NCBI GenBank assembly: GCA_039180025.1
Contig: JBCDDZ010000015.1
Location: forward strand, 1 to 64,000
Length of the DNA stretch: 64,000 nucleotides
DNA from: Algisphaera sp039180025
GTDB taxonomy: Bacteria > Planctomycetota > Phycisphaerae > Phycisphaerales > Phycisphaeraceae
Direction: 5' to 3'
The notes beneath the pieces are model-generated. The model was not told the origin of the DNA. It was given only the letters and a program-made list of their open reading frames with translations, and did not search any database. Positions 61,487 through 64,000 of this stretch are shown here, in pieces. A program made the position numbers and the translations under genes. Positions within the stretch are counted from its first letter, which is position 1, and each line of letters opens with the position of its first letter.

Positions 61487-63147
61487 GAGGACCACTTCGT
61501 CCCGTCTTTCTTCGTGCCGCAGAGCGCTACGTCCAGGCCCATTGCCTTAGCCATCGCGGCTTTGGTGAGCAGGGCCTGGTCGGCGGCTTCGGGAGAATCG
61601 GCGTACGCACACTGGATGTGGTTCGCCTGGTGCCGAGCCATCATCTGCTCGCGGTCGATGCCGTAGGTCACGGCGTGCATGATGGGCCACTGCGGCGTGG
61701 TTTCCCGCCAGCGGCGCTCGGTTTCTTTGGCGGGGAGCTTGACGACGCCCGCGCGGCCCAGGTCCATCTTCAGCTTGCCGCCCGCCGCGGAGGCGTCGAG
61801 GTAGATCCGGGACCAGATGATTTCGCCGGGCCTGGCGATCCCCCGCAGGGTCGAACCGCCGTTGGGGAAATACATGGCCGGCTGCCGCAAGCCGTCGCTG
61901 CCGCGCCAGCCTCCGATGTGGTGCGCGGGCGGGGCGCTGCCGGAAATCAGGAAGACCCAGACGTAATCGTCGACCGTGCCGGAACGGTCCACATCGCCCC
62001 AGCGCAGGTCGTGGAGGGTATTCTCCACGGGCTGCCCGAGGGACTGGTGGACGCGCTGGGTCATCAGCCCGTCGAGCCCGGCGCACTCATCGACTTCATT
62101 GAAGTGGGGCAGGGGCTGGCCCTTGTACAGCACCCGTTTGCCGTCGCGCGACTTGACCGGCGGGCGGACCGAGTTGTTCAGCGTCCCCTCGACCAGGTCA
62201 CTCGCGGGCGCCAAGTCTTTGAGCCCCTGCTGGTACTGGATCCCGATGCAGTCGCAGCCGAAATCGTCCGCGATACGCAGGGCCGCGATATACATCCGGC
62301 ACTGGTCGAGCACCTGGTCTTTGGTCAGGTCTTTTTTGTGTTTGGCCCCCTTCGGGATGTCGAAGGTAAAACCTTTTTTGAGGTACCACTGATAGACCGC
62401 TTTGGCTTCGCTGTTTTTGACCTGCGTCATCTCATAGTACAACGCGGATTGAGAGAGCCTTTCTTTGAATACGCCGGTCGGATTGAGCAGGTGGTCCGGG
62501 ATAATCGCGTTGAACATGCCCATGCAGCCTTCATCGAAGACGCCCATGATGGCTTTGCGTTTCGATAACTCGGCAGCCAGTTCTTCGCCGGTCTTCTGGG
62601 CGTCTGCGGGGACACTCAGTTTGCCCAGCGAAGTGACGTGATTGATCCTGTGGGTGCATTTCCCGGTCGTGAGCCATTTTTTTAGCCGGGAAAGAAAATA
62701 ATCGTCGGTGAAGTCATCGGACCAGAGCGTCGAATATTTTACGCCGGCTTTGGTTAGCGAGCCGTTGAGGTTGAGCATACCCACCAGCCCCGGCCACGTG
62801 CCGGACCAATTGGCCACGGTCAGGATGGGGCCCCGGTGAGTCAGCAAGCCGTGGAGGATGTGGTGGGAGTATTGCCAGACCGACTCGGCGACAATCAGCG
62901 GGGTGTCGGGATCAAGCTCCGCGAAAACCTCCATCCCTTCTTTCTGCGATTGGATGAAGCCATGTTTTTGCTTAGGTTTATACGGATGTGCTCGGTCAAG
63001 GGTATGGCCGAAAGATGCGACGGCCTCGGTAAGCGCGGCCTCCATCTGTTCCTGGGCTTTCCAACAGGCGCGGTTGGCCGAGAGCCGGAGGTCGCCGTTG
63101 GCGATGAGGGCGACGGTTTTTGAATCAGAAGTGCTAGAACGGGCCAT
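61483..63147 (-). CDS. L-fucose isomerase-like protein
   Basis: The 554-residue protein belongs to the L-fucose/L-arabinose isomerase superfamily, which interconverts aldose and ketose sugars with Mn2+. Conserved-looking elements are VAESVWQYSHHILHGLLTHR, VANWSGTWPGLVGMLNLNGS, VFDEGCMGMFNAII and DDFGCDCIGIQYQQGLKDL. The sequence is diverged from E. coli FucI, so the exact sugar is uncertain. GGAG nine bases before the ATG at 63147 supports the start. It is the middle gene of the operon with the dehydrogenase upstream and the aldolase downstream. Confidence 0.82.
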   Translation of the reverse strand: MARSSTSDSKTVALIANGDLRLSANRACWKAQEQMEAALTEAVASFGHTLDRAHPYKPKQKHGFIQSQKEGMEVFAELDPDTPLIVAESVWQYSHHILHGLLTHRGPILTVANWSGTWPGLVGMLNLNGSLTKAGVKYSTLWSDDFTDDYFLSRLKKWLTTGKCTHRINHVTSLGKLSVPADAQKTGEELAAELSKRKAIMGVFDEGCMGMFNAIIPDHLLNPTGVFKERLSQSALYYEMTQVKNSEAKAVYQWYLKKGFTFDIPKGAKHKKDLTKDQVLDQCRMYIAALRIADDFGCDCIGIQYQQGLKDLAPASDLVEGTLNNSVRPPVKSRDGKRVLYKGQPLPHFNEVDECAGLDGLMTQRVHQSLGQPVENTLHDLRWGDVDRSGTVDDYVWVFLISGSAPPAHHIGGWRGSDGLRQPAMYFPNGGSTLRGIARPGEIIWSRIYLDASAAGGKLKMDLGRAGVVKLPAKETERRWRETTPQWPIMHAVTYGIDREQMMARHQANHIQCAYADSPEAADQALLTKAAMAKAMGLDVALCGTKKDGTKWSS

Positions 63148-63334
63148 GAGAGATACTCCGAGAATGATCGAAATTGGCTATCGGTAGAAGGTAGTGGACG
63201 TCCGCGAATATGCAAACGAGGGGCGGCGCCCGTAAGGAAAAGGCAAAGCAAAACCCGCCGGGCAAAGCCGCCCTGAACCGCACCCGCGGCCAGAACCGCG
63301 TCTGTGCCGCCCGATCGAGCAAACGCTGGTGCCG

Positions 63335-64000
63335 TCAAAGCGCATTGGCGCATTGTACTTCGGTACCGATCTCGGTCAGGTTCTGCAGCGTGACCTGCGC
63401 AATCTCTTCGAGCGCCTCGTGGGTGAAGAAGGCCTGGTGCCCGGTGACCAAGACGTTAGGGAAAGTGAGTAGCCGAGCGAATTCGTCGTCGCGGAGGATA
63501 TCTGCCGATCGGTCTTCGAAGAACAACTTGTCTTCCTCTTCATATACATCGAGCCCGAGATGGCCGATCTTGCCGGTTTTTAAGCCGTCGATGGCGGCGG
63601 CGGTATCGACCAGCGCTCCGCGGCTGGTGTTGATAATCATCACCCCGTCGCGCATCGTGGCGATCCGCTGGGCGTTGATCAGGTGATAGGTTTCGGACAG
63701 CAGCGGGCAATGAAGCGTCACGATCTGTGCCTCGGCGAACAGCGTCTCGAGCGAAACGTATTCGACCCCCGCCTCCTGAAGTTCTTCCCGCTCGTGTTTG
63801 TCAAAGGCGAGCACGCGGCAGCCGAACCCCAACAAGATGCGGGCCGCGGCGGCACCGATCTTCCCCGTGCCGATCACGCCGACGACCTTGCCCCGCATCT
63901 CGAAACCCATCAGGCCTTCGAGCGCAAAATTTTGCTCCCGGACCCGAGCGTACGCGCGGTGGGTCCGGCGGTTAAGCCCCATCATGAGGGCAATCGCGTG
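63335..64000 (-). CDS. D-2-hydroxyacid dehydrogenase (D-lactate dehydrogenase-like), 5' end outside the window
   Basis: At least 222 C-terminal residues are present; the frame continues without stop to the right edge, where HAIALMMGLNRRTHRAYAR is typical internal sequence of LdhA-type enzymes. The NAD loop is GVIGTGKIGAAAARILLGFG. The catalytic residues are Arg in INTSRGALVD, Glu in LDVYEEED and His in TGHQAFFTHEAL. The LdhA-like signature GLDVYEEED favours D-lactate or another 2-hydroxyacid. Placed before fucose isomerase and aldolase, it could reduce or oxidise a three-carbon product. A 187-base spacer separates it from the isomerase gene. Confidence 0.9.
   Translation of the reverse strand, partial: HAIALMMGLNRRTHRAYARVREQNFALEGLMGFEMRGKVVGVIGTGKIGAAAARILLGFGCRVLAFDKHEREELQEAGVEYVSLETLFAEAQIVTLHCPLLSETYHLINAQRIATMRDGVMIINTSRGALVDTAAAIDGLKTGKIGHLGLDVYEEEDKLFFEDRSADILRDDEFARLLTFPNVLVTGHQAFFTHEALEEIAQVTLQNLTEIGTEVQCANAL

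Noticed and set aside
1..64000. CRISPR arrays, insertion sequences, integrase genes and prophage
   Set aside because: No regularly spaced direct repeats, transposase or integrase frames, or tRNA-associated direct repeats were seen; codon use is even throughout.

Overview
The window is GC-rich bacterial chromosome with ordinary housekeeping content and no integrase, transposase, phage module or CRISPR array. The gene families (a Gld-type ABC cluster with a DUF4340 protein, many lipoproteins, an outer-membrane porin-like pair, a KAP-like membrane NTPase, FtsK, an E. coli-type insert in GyrB) fit a Gram-negative-type member of the Planctomycetota, most likely class Phycisphaerae. This placement is by family content only; no 16S gene is present.

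Layout. 0-9.5 kb: eno, an M48 lipoprotein protease, rnpB (minus strand, with two enlarged hairpins), a hypothetical gene without a normal start codon, tRNA-Gln, then a glmU-like gene, prs, rplY and pth, and a PTS EIIA domain protein. 9.8-18 kb: recQ and a four-gene Gld-like ABC export cluster. 18-25.5 kb: purF, an isolated NrdJ-type TSCPD domain, mutY, a 54-residue membrane peptide, a sigma region-4-like protein, flavodoxin, a ribosome hibernation factor, a receiver-HATPase fusion, and solitary nuoI and fliN. 25.6-31.7 kb: trpE, a KAP-like NTPase, and two paralogous beta-barrel proteins. 31.7-37.4 kb: a minus-strand cluster led by a SAM-I-class riboswitch. 38-45 kb: nusA, infB, DUF503, rbfA, a degenerate HhH-GPD protein and hisG. 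45-60.5 kb: a giant TPR lipoprotein, gyrB, a ferredoxin-NADP reductase, holB, a HAD phosphatase, dut, a hydrolase lipoprotein, ftsK and a small lipoprotein. 60.7-64 kb: a deoxysugar catabolic operon (aldolase, fucose isomerase, 2-hydroxyacid dehydrogenase) running off the right end.

The most interesting region is 31.8-37.4 kb. A threonine-synthase-like PLP enzyme is followed by a MoaD/ThiS-type sulfur carrier, a NIL-domain protein, a GNAT acetyltransferase and a ThiF-type activating enzyme, with DinB and a cysteine-desulfurase-like enzyme downstream on the same strand. The leader contains a clear SAM-riboswitch aptamer, and a hairpin covers the Shine-Dalgarno site of the first gene. This predicts that the thrC annotation is misleading and that the cluster makes homocysteine (methionine pathway) with sulfur delivered as a protein thiocarboxylate.

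Two genome-style features recur. Around ten genes carry a TANNNT hexamer 5-8 bases before the start codon, as expected of leaderless transcripts. A short motif TTCCGGGGG (or CCCCCGGAA) appears in tandem arrays, in rnpB hairpins, in spacers and inside coding sequences.
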